64,000 nt of DNA from Polymyxa betae (GCA_003693705.1 RBZT01000727.1:1-64000), one strand, 5' to 3'; positions 12,967-24,281 are shown, counted from the stretch's first letter. Notes: generated by a model not told the origin, from the sequence alone. A program made the numbers and translations.

Positions 12967-13298
12967 TCTGATCTTACGAATAAAACAAATTGTTCTACTC
13001 TTTAAGCAATCAAAATATCCAAAATATATTTCTGATTTTGTATTCATTCATATAGCTAGCTATTTCCTAAAGGGATGGGGGCTCCTCCAGAATTACAGCC
13101 AGTCCTAGTGAAATTCACGCAACCCGCTGCCCTGGCAGGATCGGGATTTAGAAAACCTCGAAAGGCATAGCGAAACTAGCTGTTACAGTTAGTTCACGGA
13201 TCCCTCTATTGTACCATGAGAAGGCTGTCTTCCGTCGATAACTTCAGGGAAATTTCCTGCTGACTTTCAGGATGAAATATGGAGAAACAATCCATTCA
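12967..13298. other. Intergenic, no gene recognised
   Basis: No convincing coding signal and no repeat structure noticed between the MULE start and the gag-like remnant. Confidence 0.35.
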
Positions 13299-14159
13299 TC
13301 AATAAAACACGATGTCGCACCAGAATTTAATAGTGCAGAAAGCCAGAAACTCTAACTTCCCAGGATGAGTTCGGACAGAGAAACAATTTTGCGGACATGC
13401 TGCATCAGTACTCTCAAAACCAAGGAAAACTGGAGGAAATAATATGAGATGGGTTGGGAACTTGAAGGGAATGTACTGTATTGTGGGATTTGACCAGTCG
13501 CTCGCCAAACCCTGCTGTGACTGGACATCCACATTTGGGTGAACCTCGGGACAGTCTGGCTTCGTGTGGCCAATTTCTCCGCTGCAAAGATTTGCATGGT
13601 TGCAGTGGCGACGTTGACGCGCTGAATTTTTATCGGGTCCTCAGATTTGGATTTTGAGAAGAGATGCGATGAAAAGGCACGGTGCCGACAGTATAGGAGA
13701 CAGATTTCTCGCGAGCACGTTCTTGACTTCGATGGAATAGACGAGAGCCAATACGAATACAGAGAATAATAATATCTTCGAGCTCATCTGGCAACAAGAT
13801 TCTTAGCGAGCTCATCTTTGATTATCGCATGTAGGCCGAGAACAAGTGGTGAGCTTTAGATGCGTCATTCCAACGAGTGTCGGCAGCGTAATGACTGAAG
13901 CCGTCGGCATAAGATGCAACAGGTCGGTTGCCTAGTTTAAGATTGTGCAGAGCCATTCAGCAGAACGCTCGCGATCTGGGTCATCACAGACAGAAAGGAT
14001 CTCCCACAAACGCATCACGGTCTGCGTACGATTATCATGCGATTCCAGCAGGGATGAGACCCATTGAAGAGCAAGGCCTTTCAATAGCGATAAGAGCATC
14101 CACATCGGTTGTGTGATTGTGCTGCGTGATTTGGAAGTATTCATGCACCAATCACGCAT
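13299..14159 (-). pseudogene. Retrotransposon gag-like remnant
   Basis: The minus-strand block 14159-13932 has the pattern of a Ty3/Gypsy-type capsid segment: SLLKGLALQWVSSLLESHD, then a short spacer and CDDPDRERSAEWL. About 400 bp further on, near 13560, a zinc-knuckle-like piece (GEIGHTKPDC) appears in another frame, with a spacing that does not fit a perfect C-x2-C-x4-H-x4-C. Stops and frame changes separate the pieces. No reverse transcriptase was seen nearby. The call rests on short motifs and is tentative. Confidence 0.4.
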
Positions 14160-14254
14160 AGAATATCACGCAAATAATCCCCTTGTACATGTTTCCCTGC
14201 AGCACAATCATTTAGTCGTGCGTGAATTGAATTTTTTATAACAAACTGTTTTCA

Positions 14255-14620
14255 ATGGACCCGCGAAGCGTTGAAGCTGCAATTGAGGAGTATCTGCATT
14301 CTGCAATATTTGGAGATGGTATCAAGGGATAGCTTCTCGTCTTTGCCTATGATTATGGCTTCTAGTTCCGAATTGAGCAGCGACGAGGAGTACCCTTCTT
14401 CTTCGAGGCGGCATGGCAAGGATCGTAATCCAAACAAACCTCGGCGATGCGAACTTTACGATCGCCTGCTGAAGGAAGATTACTGGTCAGCGAATCCAGT
14501 TCATAGTCCTTCTGAATTTTATGGAACTATTCATTTACGTGGTGAAAAGGTGAGGAAGAACGGGGTTCAATGCTCAAAGCGCGCGGAGTGCGTGGACCAG
14601 TCATTTCAAATCTAACCCTA
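14255..14620 (+). pseudogene. N-terminal fragment of a PIF/Harbinger transposase
   Basis: ATG at 14255 opens a short frame (MDPRSVEAAIEEYLH) that meets a stop. The +1 frame continues with a Ser-rich stretch and then KPRRCELYDRLLKEDYWSAN and SPSEFYG. This resembles the conserved N-terminal segment of Harbinger transposases, which usually reads as a basic region, then a DYF..NP.Y motif, then an F-R-R-R-F-R-M motif. Coding similarity stops there. The matching next part of such a transposase appears 2.8 kb downstream at 17405, on the far side of a Crypton gene. The fragment is broken by at least one frameshift. Confidence 0.5.
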
Positions 14621-14802
14621 ACCCTAAAATGAGAGTAAAGATCAATGAAACAGCATCAATATTTCTGTATTAAGATTAATAACTGACTCGATATTTAGCT
14701 GGAATGGCTGCACTGCAGCTTGTCACTCTGATTTCCCGGGCATTTCTCCCTTCCGAAATTAAAGTGAGAGAACCGCTCACCCCAGAGCCGAACAAACGCT
14801 TC

Positions 14803-15198
14803 TGTCGTGACTCACGACATCAAGGACTCAATTCCGCACATCATCGCCGATCTCTCTCCTAATCTCTCCTCATAAACAGTTTGAAGCATTATCATTCACA
14901 GTGTTTCGGACTGGTTTATCACATTTTTTGAATGAATTTTGTCGCTACAAGAGGAATCCGCATCCCTTCGTCACCCAGTTGAAATCTGACAACAACACTG
15001 CTTTCAAAGCAGCCTTTGTCAAGGCTCAGGACTCCGCGCCCCAGTACCGTCACTCCTCGCATCCAGGGGAAAAGCAATGTCGTGACTCACGACATCAATG
15101 ACTCAATTCCGCACATCATCGACGATCTCCATCTAATTTCTCCTCATAAACAGTTTGAAGCATGACCATGCACAGTGTTTCGGACTGGTTTATCACAT
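14803..15198. repeat. 121-bp direct repeat carrying a TGTCGTGA-C-TCACGACA palindrome
   Basis: Copy 1 (14803-14924) and copy 2 (15078-15198) are near-identical, 275 bp apart. Each begins with the perfect 17-bp palindrome TGTCGTGACTCACGACA and ends in GGTTTATCACAT. They sit downstream of the Crypton recombinase gene. Short inverted arms around a small spacer resemble tyrosine-recombinase core sites, which makes a link to the Crypton possible but unproven. Confidence 0.8.
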
Positions 15199-15388
15199 CT
15201 TCAAAACGGTCATTGCAGTCGCGCTGCAGACAGTTGATGATAGGCTCAATAACAGAGTACCAGGCACTGCGGAGTGCTGGTACCATGTCATTGACCCCGA
15301 TATCGCTGTTCTGGAGGGATGTCATAAACCCGCTTACGACCTCCAATTTCTCGACTGTCGATTTGCATTTCGCCAGCTGCTTTCGATC

Positions 15389-17339
15389 CTAGATGTCGAA
15401 CGACGCGTTCAAGCGTCGGCGTTTCGGTGGCGGTCGGCATGCTTCGACGACTTCTTCTTCGGCGACGTCCGCGTTCTGGGCCACGACCACAGCAGCGACA
15501 GCAGCCTGTGAATACTTCCGGGCCAGAACCCGGGTGGTTTCGTTCGGGACCTCTCCATGTCCGGCCTCAGCGACCTTATCTAACAGCTTCTGAAGATAAA
15601 CGTCCGGATCGCCGCAATCATCGTATCGAATGATAGTCTTGCTGAACTCGATCACGTTACGCTGTTCGCAAGCCTCAAGGACGTTCTGCGCCACCATACG
15701 CTCCACGACCTTGGTCGCTACCAACAGGAAGTCGCTATGATCCAGGGCGTTGATGGTGACCGCCATGGCCGGACCCGGGTTGTCGTTGTGGATCGGACGC
15801 CACTTGAATTTATATCACAGCAGCAAATCGTCACTAAAAAAAGTTAAAATTATTATAAAATTAGAATATTCAATAACCGACTCCTGACGTTTCGCGATTT
15901 CCAACTCCGTCAGCGCGTCCGAAAAATATCGCTTTGCTGAATTAAGACTCTTATGGCGAGCCGACATCATAATCTGGGCGAGGTCCCCCTCTCCCCATAA
16001 CGCCAGAATGTATCCCGTTTTCCGCATAGTGTGAGTCCCCCATGGACTCGGACGGGTGACAGCCTCCTTGATCGCCTTCTTAAACCTGATTGAAAAATCA
16101 GTTAGGGTTTAGGGTTTTTAAAATCTATCTTACTTTGAATTAAAAGTCACATTTGAACGGGTTGCCCTTCGCGTCCGTAAATAAATATCCTTCCGTCTTT
16201 CCGGAAAGGTCAATCCATCCCAGCAGATGTCTGATAAGGCACAGCTCCGCAATCTCATCATTCCGGTGGATGATCTGGTACTTAAACGACTCATCGGTCT
16301 TGCCCTTGATAAGGACTCTGAGAGTCATGAGATCTCCCGTAGCCCGGCTGACCGTGGTCAGACACGGAATGAAGTCATCAAAACGGAAAATGACCCCTTG
16401 CTTGGACCGCAACATCAGCACGATATGGAACAGGAACATGGTCAAGAGTCTGTAACAGGCCTTGACATTCCGGGACAGCAGCGTGTTGCGGACCTTGATG
16501 AGTTCGTGACGGAGCAGGCCGGACGCCCCCTGCGGCTGATAGTCCGGGAGGTCGATCATTGACAGCCGCTCATAACGGTTTTTGACGTTGCTCAGCTCAC
16601 GCGGTGAGCCCGACCGCCAGAGCTGCCGCTCTCTGTGAAAGATGCAGCCGCCTCCGCGCCCGGAGTTGAACGCTTCCCAGCATCGAACGCAAGGCTCGAC
16701 GTACGGCCCAAATTGGCCTCGAGCTAGATGCAGGCTCTGCGACCAGAAACTGATTGTAGATTTCCGGATCGCGCCAAGAAGCGGTCGAAAGAGCCGGCCG
16801 CTTCGTGAAAATATCCATAACGGGGCCAGCACGACCCCGGCTCGACGCATTCGCCATGGTGATGTGAATAGGCGTCCCCTCCGGCAGAACTTTATAATCA
16901 ATAAACGCCATTATAGAATCGACGCTCATTGATGGGCAGAACTCTCGAGGAGCCCTCTCGCTTAACATAATTAAAGATTCAAAATCTCCAATTCTTTTAA
17001 GAAACAAATCCATGGCTTTATAATGTGTTTGATATTTTTTGATGGAATTAATAGCCAATGGACGAGTTCCGAATAGAGATGTGGCCTCCCGAGACCACTG
17101 TAACTGTAGACGCCCATAACCAGATCTAACTGCTCGGAGACATAACGCTCCTGCTCCTCAGATAATAAATCCATCGGCCGGGACGTTGATACGCGATCTC
17201 GACGAATCTCCTCTTTAAACGGCACAGAGGCCGATCCAGCAGCAGCTCGAGACAGCGGAAGCGGGGCAGTAAAAACGTCCGCGCAATTGCGCAGATTAAT
17301 CCGGGGGCTCCCTCTCTTTTCAGATCTCGGAGACTTCAT
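15389..17339 (-). CDS. Crypton-type tyrosine recombinase, frameshifted and probably decayed
   Basis: ATG at 17339 opens an N-terminal Ser/Arg-rich region. A helical core-binding segment follows around 17070 (TRPLAINSIKKYQTHYKAMD), then a cysteine/histidine cluster near 16690 (CVRC, later CIFH). The catalytic part has LMLRSKQGVIFRFDD near 16390, the HTMRKTGY box (H-x-x-R) near 16030, and RHKSLNSAKRYFSDA near 15940, whose Tyr fits the nucleophile. A C-terminal region of alanine and basic residues ends at 15389. The gene changes frame near 17100 and near 16760, and a stop falls just before a GTAAGA donor near 16130, so it needs introns or is a pseudogene. The intron near 16090-16135 contains CCCTAAACCCTAAC. 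Cryptons integrate by recombination and leave no ordinary target duplication. Confidence 0.75.
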
Positions 17340-17404
17340 CCCTGGGTTCAACCGGGGTTCAACCACAATTCTAGATAGGAAAAGATCCTTATTTTTACAT
17401 ACCA

Positions 17405-18556
17405 AGCGACGGTAATATACCGGATGCCGATGGGTTTATTCAACGAAATCCTCGAAGCCGTAGTCAAAGATGATGATTATTTCCTCCAAAAGCGTGATTG
17501 CACCAACCTTTTGGGGTTTTCACCTCACCAAAAGATTTGCAATAGCATTCGCATCCTTTCAAGCGGTGCTTCGGCCAACAAAGTTCGGTTCATTTACAGG
17601 ATGGCTAAATCTACCGCTTTGGAGTGTCTCAAAAGATTTTGTTAATCCATTGACCGAATCTATGGCAGCGTGGCATTACGGTCGTCAACTACAAGCGATA
17701 TTAACCGCATTAATTCTGGAGGAAAATCTATCTCGAGGGATTCCTGGCTGCTTGGGAAGTTTAGATTGCATGCATTGGCGATGGAAAAATTACCCGACGG
17801 CATGGCAGGGACAGTTTACTTCAGGCAAAAAAGACGGATCGACCATCATTCTGGAAGCCATAGCTGACAAAAGCTGCCGATTTTGGCACTTCTTCTTCGG
17901 AACTCCCGGATGTCTCAATGATATTGACGTTGGATTGGTAATTTGATTCTCGGTTTACATCCCTATCACCAAAGTATCGTTAGGTCGCATCTTTACCATG
18001 ATATTATCGATGAACAGTCTCCATCTGTCAAGTTTGAAGTAAATGGTGATTATCTTGAACATGCTTGTATCGTGAAAACCGTTCGTAACCCCTCTAGCAG
18101 GAAAACGAAATTGTTTGCTAAGAAGCAAGAAGGTGTTCGTAAAGATATTGAAGGAGCATTCGATCGGCATTCGGCAAAGAAGATTCCACATTCTGACGAA
18201 AACGGGTGAACTGTGGGAACTGAATGCTATGGCCACTGTAATCAGAGCTTGTGTAATCCTGCGTAGCGTCATCATTGTTTTCGAGAAGGTATTTTCAATT
18301 TTGATCTCTTGCATCATTCAGCTCAGTCGATTTGCGCAGGTTCATGGTTTGGATTCGGATTATATAGAGAGCGGTGAATATTATCAGCCAGAGCAACCCT
18401 TTTGTGGTTGAAGAAAGCTGTCAGGACATGCCTGCGACATTATCATCACAAGCCCAACAAATCCGTGATGTGCAAAACAAACAGGAACACAAACGCCTTC
18501 AACTCGCGCTAATCGCCTACATCTGGAATCGATTCGGGGATGAAGATTGCGAGTAA
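17405..18556 (+). pseudogene. PIF/Harbinger transposase, central and C-terminal part (DDE_Tnp_4)
   Basis: Coding begins with YRMPMGLFNEILEAV near 17415, which matches the R-M-x-x-x-L-F segment where the fragment at 14255-14620 stops. It continues through KSTALECLKRFC and LGSLDCMHWRWKNYP (first catalytic Asp near 17765), then TPGCLNDIDV (second Asp near 17925), then FEVNGDYLEH, and RKDIEGAFDRHSAKK, whose Glu fits the third catalytic residue near 18155. Frame changes near 17640, 17945 and 18210 break the frame, so this copy looks inactive. The expected partner, a MYB/NAM-like protein, is represented by remnants at 19013-20080 on the other strand. Confidence 0.75.
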
Positions 18557-19012
18557 CTGAGCTCAACTAGTATATGCCTAACCCTAACAATAGCAGTTCA
18601 TTGTGAAGACAGTCATCAATCTCTAATTCATTCACGAGTGACAGAGTGGAAGAATTCATGATCATCTAGACTTTCCTGGACCTGGTGACTAGACCAAGGG
18701 TCGCATTGACCTGTGTGTAGTGAGGCTGTCTCACATTGAAGACAAATAGAACAACTGAGTCAATCGATGCTAATGATTGATTAGTGATATTGATCAATCG
18801 GAAGGTATCCGTGGAGAACCCTAACGTGACAGGGGAGACCCGAAAGGGCCAAATCGCCACTGGGGGCCTAGTGGCGGCGGAAACTGCGTGAGTCACGGTC
18901 CGGCCTCCTGAAGCCCGGAACTACCCTGGCCGGCCTGGACGAGACCTTGGGGCCTGGAATCTAATTATACTAAATCATAATTCAATTGTGCTCTCAATTG
19001 TAAAGCCTTTGT
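18557..19012. other. GC-rich spacer of the Harbinger element
   Basis: It starts with a CCTAACCCTAAC motif near 18577 and has a GC-rich patch at about 18830-18955 (GGCC-rich). No gene was recognised. Confidence 0.35.
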
Positions 19013-19207
19013 TCACGTGTAGGAGACAAACGACACACCTGAACCTTGCGATTCCACAGCTTGCGACAATCCCAAGTTTTCATGAAGCTTTTGGAGCTCC
19101 AGTCGCTTGAGAGCGATGGCTAGCTGGCGATCAAGCAGCTCTTCTTCGGCCCGAGCCTTGTCAAGTTGCATGAAAGGATTGGGCCCCTTGTCATGCTCAT
19201 TGAGCAT
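19013..19207 (-). pseudogene. NAM/MYB-like Harbinger partner protein, C-terminal fragment
   Basis: A 64-residue frame reads FMQLDKARAEEELLDRQLA and continues as a charged amphipathic helix (ALKRLELQKLHENL). Coiled-coil tails of this kind are typical of the NAM-associated DNA-binding proteins encoded next to Harbinger transposases. It has no start of its own and is separated from the related block at 19587-20080 by a GC-rich repeat. An 8-bp inverted repeat, GCGCAGCC/GGCTGCGC, lies at about 19218-19243. Confidence 0.45.
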
Positions 19208-19374
19208 GACAGTACGCGCAGCCTCCCTAAGGGGCTGCGCAGAGGGATGCTTACGACTCTATAGGGGAAGAGCCCTAACTGGCACGGACTGCGCGGGTCC
19301 CCTCGTCTCCCAACTATGAATGGCAAGGAGCGGCCTCCACGCAACCATTCCGATTAGCTCCAAAATTCATACGT

Positions 19375-19455
19375 TTCCACCGCTCCGTCTTTCTTACGCT
19401 CCACTCCGACCCCCTCACCGCTCCACTCCGATCCTCTCTCCGCTCCACTCCGTGC
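19375..19455. repeat. Short CGCTCCACTCCG tandem repeat
   Basis: About three to four units of 20-22 bp around CGCTCCACTCCGAYCC form a pyrimidine-rich, GC-rich patch unlike its surroundings. Confidence 0.65.
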
Positions 19456-19586
19456 CCCGCCGCTCTGCCTCCGAGGACTCCCTGACGTCGCTCCGTTGCA
19501 GGACACCGGTCCCCCGCGTCCTACCCTTCGCTCCCGAGTCATCGCACCGCTTATCTAACCAATAAAAGGGGACCTTTTACTCGATC

Positions 19587-20080
19587 CTAACACCCCTCCG
19601 AGACCGCAGCGAGGCGTCGCGATAACATGCTGCGAAGCTCATTAATCTCCGTCGAAATCGAGCGATCTTTCTGAGCAGATGCCTGTGCTGCCTCGGTTTG
19701 CGCTTGAATCCTGGCTAGCTTTGCCTGGCGAATTCCATCATCAGGCCCATACGATAATCGCTTGGCTTGCTTTCGGCCCATCGGTCTGGATGGGGTTTTC
19801 ATCCCACTATTGTTCCTTGAGGGGCTGAGCCACTCTCATCTGCAGTTGCCAATTTTTTCGACAGATTCTGATTTTTTTTTCGGAAACCGCAGGCTCTTTC
19901 TGAGTTTTTCAACACGCTGTAAAATCTCGTAGCAGTAATCAAGCTGGAATTCATTTTCTCTTTTGTTTCGTACAGTGCTTTAGCTTTGCGATGATAGTCA
20001 GCATCATTCCACCCAGATTGATATTTCCAGTGAGCTAATAAAACACAGGAAATAAATTTATTTATACAAAATTCGGTCAC
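19587..20080 (-). pseudogene. NAM-associated-like protein of a Harbinger element (two frames)
   Basis: The upstream block (20080-19799) reads as a compact helical domain with HWKYQSGWNDADYHRKAKAL, matching the trihelix/MADF-like DNA-binding part of such partners. The downstream block (19802-19587) has RPMGRKQAKRLSYG, a pattern close to the RP.G.K.AK signature of NAM-associated C-terminal domains, then a coiled coil (QAKLARIQAQTEAAQ). The two blocks overlap by a few bases in different frames, so a frameshift or a small intron is needed. In active elements this protein binds the terminal repeats and helps the transposase enter the nucleus. Confidence 0.55.
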
Positions 20081-20479
20081 AGCACTCGACGTGCGTACAA
20101 GATGCGTGGTGACCCAGGTTTGTGACCCACGTCAATCTAGCGCCAAATGGACTATAATATCAGCGGTTATTTCAATTCAGCAACGGTTATTTCAAATCGA
20201 ATCACAGTCGAGTTACAGGATTCCAGCGGAAATCTGCGTTTTCAATCGAATGTGAGACCATCCGCAAAATCTGCGTCTCTTTCCTACTCTAACTGCTCTT
20301 TCATGCGAAATACAAATTGCAATTGTTTGCACCGCAACATTTTTATTGTAACTCCTTGTCACAGGTCGAATCGCTCTTCTGACCATTCTCAAATTGCTCT
20401 CTCCAATCGATTACTTTCTAAAAGCTGACGCCGACCAGGACGTTCAGGTAATTTTTTCAGGAGTATTTACAGTCTTTGT
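20081..20479. other. No gene recognised
   Basis: A plus-strand frame of 93 codons at 20147-20428 is Ser/Asn-rich and has no recognised content. It is probably part of the spacer before the tandem array. Confidence 0.3.
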
Positions 20480-21875
20480 ACACGTTTCATATAAGACTTA
20501 GGGGTTTCACGTGTTGGCTGAGTGGCCGCTCCTGGTCTGTCTGGCATTGCTGTTTGTTCTTTGATCAGTCTTTATGTCTCAAACTGATAGTTCTCATGTA
20601 TAGGTCGGGGCCGTCCGGGTTCTTGCAGACGAAATGTTGGCTTCAAATCGGTAATAATTTTCAGCAATCTTATCGGCTAGGTTGGATGCTGCCCATTTTT
20701 GAAATTTTATCTCTTCTCGGTTTATTATTGTTTTTATAAGTTTTCTGAATTTATCGAAACAGTTAGCTGCTTTTATGAATGCTTTATCTGTACATTTTCT
20801 TCGGTCTTTGTAATCTGGATCAGATCTCTCTAATGTAACTCTATTTTATTTCTTTTTTCAATATGCCACCGTTCATGTTCTCTCTTATACCACCGCGCTT
20901 CATCACCGTCTACCTTCATCCGATTCGACCGATCCTCCGATAAGCTTGTCACCACACGCCAGCCAGTTCATGTACACCACAGGTCTTATCTCTGATGGAA
21001 CGCATATGATTCCACCTTTTCGCTTGAAGGTCTTTCTGGGCCAGTATAGCAAAACTGTTTGTTTGTTCTGTAGTTTGCATACCCTGTGCTGATTGTTTTC
21101 GTGTATAGATTGGGACGGGCCAAACTTTCGTGGCGATAATGGCGTCGAATCGCAGGTAATCTGGAAAATTTTCTTCGTCTAGAGTGGATGCTGCCTATTT
21201 GCGAAATTTTCCCGCTTTTCAGTTCATTGATGCTTTCAATGGTTTTCTGCATTTATTGAATCAGTTGACAGCTCTTATGAATGTTTTTTCTGTACATTTC
21301 TTCGGTCTTGTCTCTGATGGGACGCATATGATTCCACCTTTTCGCTTGAAGGGCCTTCTGGGCCCATCTAACATTGCTGTTTGTCTATTCTGTAGTTTGT
21401 ATACCTTGTGCTGATCGTTTTTGTGTAAAGATCGGGTCGGCCCGAGTTTTCGTTTCGACAATGACGTCAAATTGAAGGTAATGTTTTAATCTTTTAACCG
21501 GCTAGAGTGATTGCTGCCAGTTTGTGAATTTTCACTGTTCTCAGTTCATTAATATATTTAAAGTTTTCTGCATTTATTGAAACAGTTGGCTGCCCTTAAG
21601 AATGCTTTATCTCTACATTTCGTTCGGTCTTGCCACTGATGGGACGCATAATGATTTTACCTTTTCGCTTGAATGGCCTTTCGGGGCCACTCTAGCATTA
21701 CTGTTTGTTCAACCTATAGTTTGTAAACCCTTTGCTGATCGTTGTCGTGAATAGGTCGGGGCGGCCGGGGTTCTTGTTAGCGATGTTGGCTTCGAATCTG
21801 TACTCCTTTCAGCAATCCTATCGGCTAGGGTGGATGCTGCCCTTTTTTAAAATTTCTCTCTTCCCAGTTTATTAG
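20480..21875. repeat. Tandem array of a ~322-bp unit, about four copies
   Basis: The marker CGCATA(T)GATT recurs at about 21001, 21323 and 21645, exactly 322 bp apart each time. A second marker, GATGCTGCC, recurs near 20682, 21185 and 21830, with a variant between. The first unit is stretched by about 180 bp of unrelated sequence near 20811-20990. Short ORFs here simply follow the period. The unit matches no element I recognise. Confidence 0.85.
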
Positions 21876-21937
21876 TTTAAGAGCACCACTATCACAGTTA
21901 CAAACTGATTGTTTAAATCTGCGCTCTAAATAAAATT

Positions 21938-22325
21938 TTATAATTGCTTTTGAAGTTTATCCAACGACCAGTTGTTTGCAATTCGAAGATCTTCAAGTAC
22001 TTTCACAGCAGCAGCTTCAGATTGCCCTTCTACAATACTGGCAGCGATCTTTTGGTATAACTTGTTTCTTCTAGAAAAAGAACTTCCTCTCTGTGTCAGG
22101 CGACCTCCACCGGGCCCCATACCTCTGCTCGAGCGATTCAACACTTGGGTGGCCACCAAGACCAATCTTGAATTCCCTCCAAACTTCATCGACGGTGAGT
22201 AGATTTTTCGACAGTTTATAGTGAGGAACCGGGGGAGGGGCATTACAAGCCGAGCTGTCAGCCTGGGGTGTTTGCTCTTTCGTCAGTAGCCATCGATATC
22301 GGCACCGGTTCATTTGCTGGAGCAC
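21938..22325 (-). pseudogene. GCR1_C DNA-binding domain of a second Crypton element
   Basis: The minus strand encodes LLTVDEVWREFKIGLGGHPS, then SLEQRYGARWRSPDTERKFF, then SRRNKLYQKIAASIVEG and a final helix ending NNWSLDKLQKQL. This matches the GCR1_C pattern (V..lW.Ew..GlgG.psve.Le...G..WR......f..R). In fungi and other microbes this domain is often carried by Cryptons. The frame changes at a run of Ts near 22078, so this is a one-base break or an assembly error. No recombinase domain is visible beside it; the assembly gap lies 250 bp away. Confidence 0.65.
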
Positions 22326-22400
22326 GATTTATGAGTATAGGGGCACGTCCCGAGATCAAATCATTTAGCTTGTGTCAACATTAAGCGCACTAGATTGACT

Positions 22401-22465
22401 AAGCTCCGATGAATCGGAAAGCTCTCTATATTAAATAAGCTCCGATGAACCGGAAACTCTCCGAG
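22401..22465. repeat. Short 36-bp tandem duplication
   Basis: AAGCTCCGATGAATCGGAAA at 22401 recurs as AAGCTCCGATGAACCGGAAA at 22437. Two copies only, with one internal difference. Confidence 0.6.
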
Positions 22466-22572
22466 GTCCGAGCTATCCTCTGTATCAGATTTATTAAAAT
22501 AAGAATATAAAATTCTGAATTCCCAAAAACAACGTACGCAGTTTGACGAACTGCGCACGCAATGGCTCCTGA

Positions 22573-22643
22573 NNNNNNNNNNNNNNNNNNNNNNNNNNNN
22601 NNNNNNNNNNNNNNNNNNNNNNNNNNNNNNNNNNNNNNNNNNN
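22573..22643. other. Assembly gap (71 Ns)
   Basis: Unknown bases. The gap lies between the GCR1_C remnant and the AT-rich viral-type insert, so that junction has not been sequenced through. Confidence 1.
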
Positions 22644-22713
22644 AGCTGGATTTGGGTCCTGGGATTCGAGCTGGAATAAATCAGAGTTGATAACGAGCTG
22701 TAATTCGTGTGTG

Positions 22714-24231
22714 TCAATTTGGTAGCGTATCGCGATTGGAGGATCCGCTCCATTCTTCAATAATTGTTAAAATTGAAGTTTCAACATCCGCATTAAATTT
22801 ATTTCCCACGGCATTAATATCTTCTAATTTTCTACAATATTTATTCTGTATAATTGAAAATAAGCATTCCCCCAATGTTCCTTTACCAATTCCCATATCA
22901 CCCCTTAAAACTAATGCTTGTTTTGTTTTTCCAACTTGAACCATTTTAGCAATCCAACTTAATATGTATTCATATCCTTCTTGTGATTTATTTCCACTAT
23001 CCATAATAATTTACTGAAATTAGGACATAATTCCTCTAAACTTCCATAATAATTTTCGTATTTCGGTCTAATATATAAATTATAATTTTCTGGATTAACT
23101 AAATTATCATTAATTACAAATTCAAACTGCTTAAATCTTCTCGCTTCATCCATGTATCTCCAGTTGTTGAATATACATGATGGCATAAAGTGTAATAGGT
23201 TTTTCTAATATAAGGTGTTTCATTTAATCTTGGTGTTATTAAAAAGCATTCTGGGTCATCAACAATCGCACAGAATTTATTAATATATTGTAGTAATTCA
23301 TCTTTTAATTTTGCTTCAAACAAATAATTCGCATAATCACATGAAAACATATTCTCTTTCGGCACTGGTTTCTCGCCCTTTTCCTTTTTATGAATTCTTT
23401 TTATAAATTTTTTGTATGTATCACTATTAACCGATTTCTTAAAATATTATATTAAAGACCCAATCCCGCATTTATAAGATTGTTTAAATGATTTCCACTT
23501 TTTTAATGTATCATTTTCGTTTGAATAACTTGATAGACCATTCATTGAACATTTCAAAATCATACCCAGAATTTTTTAATATAATTCCAATCTTAATCCA
23601 ATTATCATATTTTTCACAATATTCATCGTTTAATAAATTTAAAATTTCAACAATGATATGCTCACTTATATCTGTTTTAATAAATTCTTTTTCACTTTTT
23701 TCAATCTGCTCCATTTCTTTTTCAATTGCCTCAATGTGGTCTATGAAAAATCCAATATCCATTAATTCAGTAGCATCCTTGAATAAATTATAATTTTGCC
23801 CTTCATAAATACAACCCCCCATTTGTTTTAATATCAATATTTAAACCAAATAATTTTATTCTCTGTGTTGGCATTCTTTTATCATATTTAAAATATATAT
23901 GATACCCACCGCTTATTGTTCTCGTAATCAATGTATTCAAATCTTCTAATTTCCCAAATTCGCTTTCCCAACTATCTCTACCAGAAATTTCATCATCTTT
24001 TTTAGGAATATCCAAATCAACAACAATAATATTATTTAATTGCCCTGTTAAAATTCCCAAATTGATTGTATCATGCCGTGTTTTATCCCCTCTTATATTA
24101 GTCCAATTCATCGGCATTGATGGGACTATTTTCTTATTTGTTTCTGGGTCAATTGTAATTTCACCAACAGGGAATTTATGGTTAAATGTATAATAAATTT
24201 CAATTGTTCTAATATCGCTGGTGTTAGTCAT
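22714..24231 (-). pseudogene. Viral-type primase-helicase (prim-pol plus D5/SF3 helicase), frameshifted
   Basis: ATG at 24231 opens an AT-rich reading unit very unlike the flanks. The first block has IIVVDLDIPKK and SGGYHIYFKYDKR, as in bifunctional primase-polymerase domains, where the acidic VDLD pair binds metal. The next block is a PriCT-like linker (YDNWIKIGIILKNSG). The last block has a Walker A motif, LRGDMGIGKGTLGECL, a downstream NKFNADVETSILTIIEEW Walker B-like region, and the tryptophan-rich helicase lead-in. This order is found in large DNA viruses of protists, virophages and Maverick-like elements. At least four frame changes break it: one at the C6 run 23815-23820, and others near 23515, 23130 and 22990. 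The 3' part ends close to the assembly gap. It is probably an old insertion; homopolymer errors in the draft are an alternative. Confidence 0.7.
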
Positions 24232-24281
24232 TTTACTGGTTATTATAAATCAGTTTTTTATTTTTAAATATAAAAAAGTGT

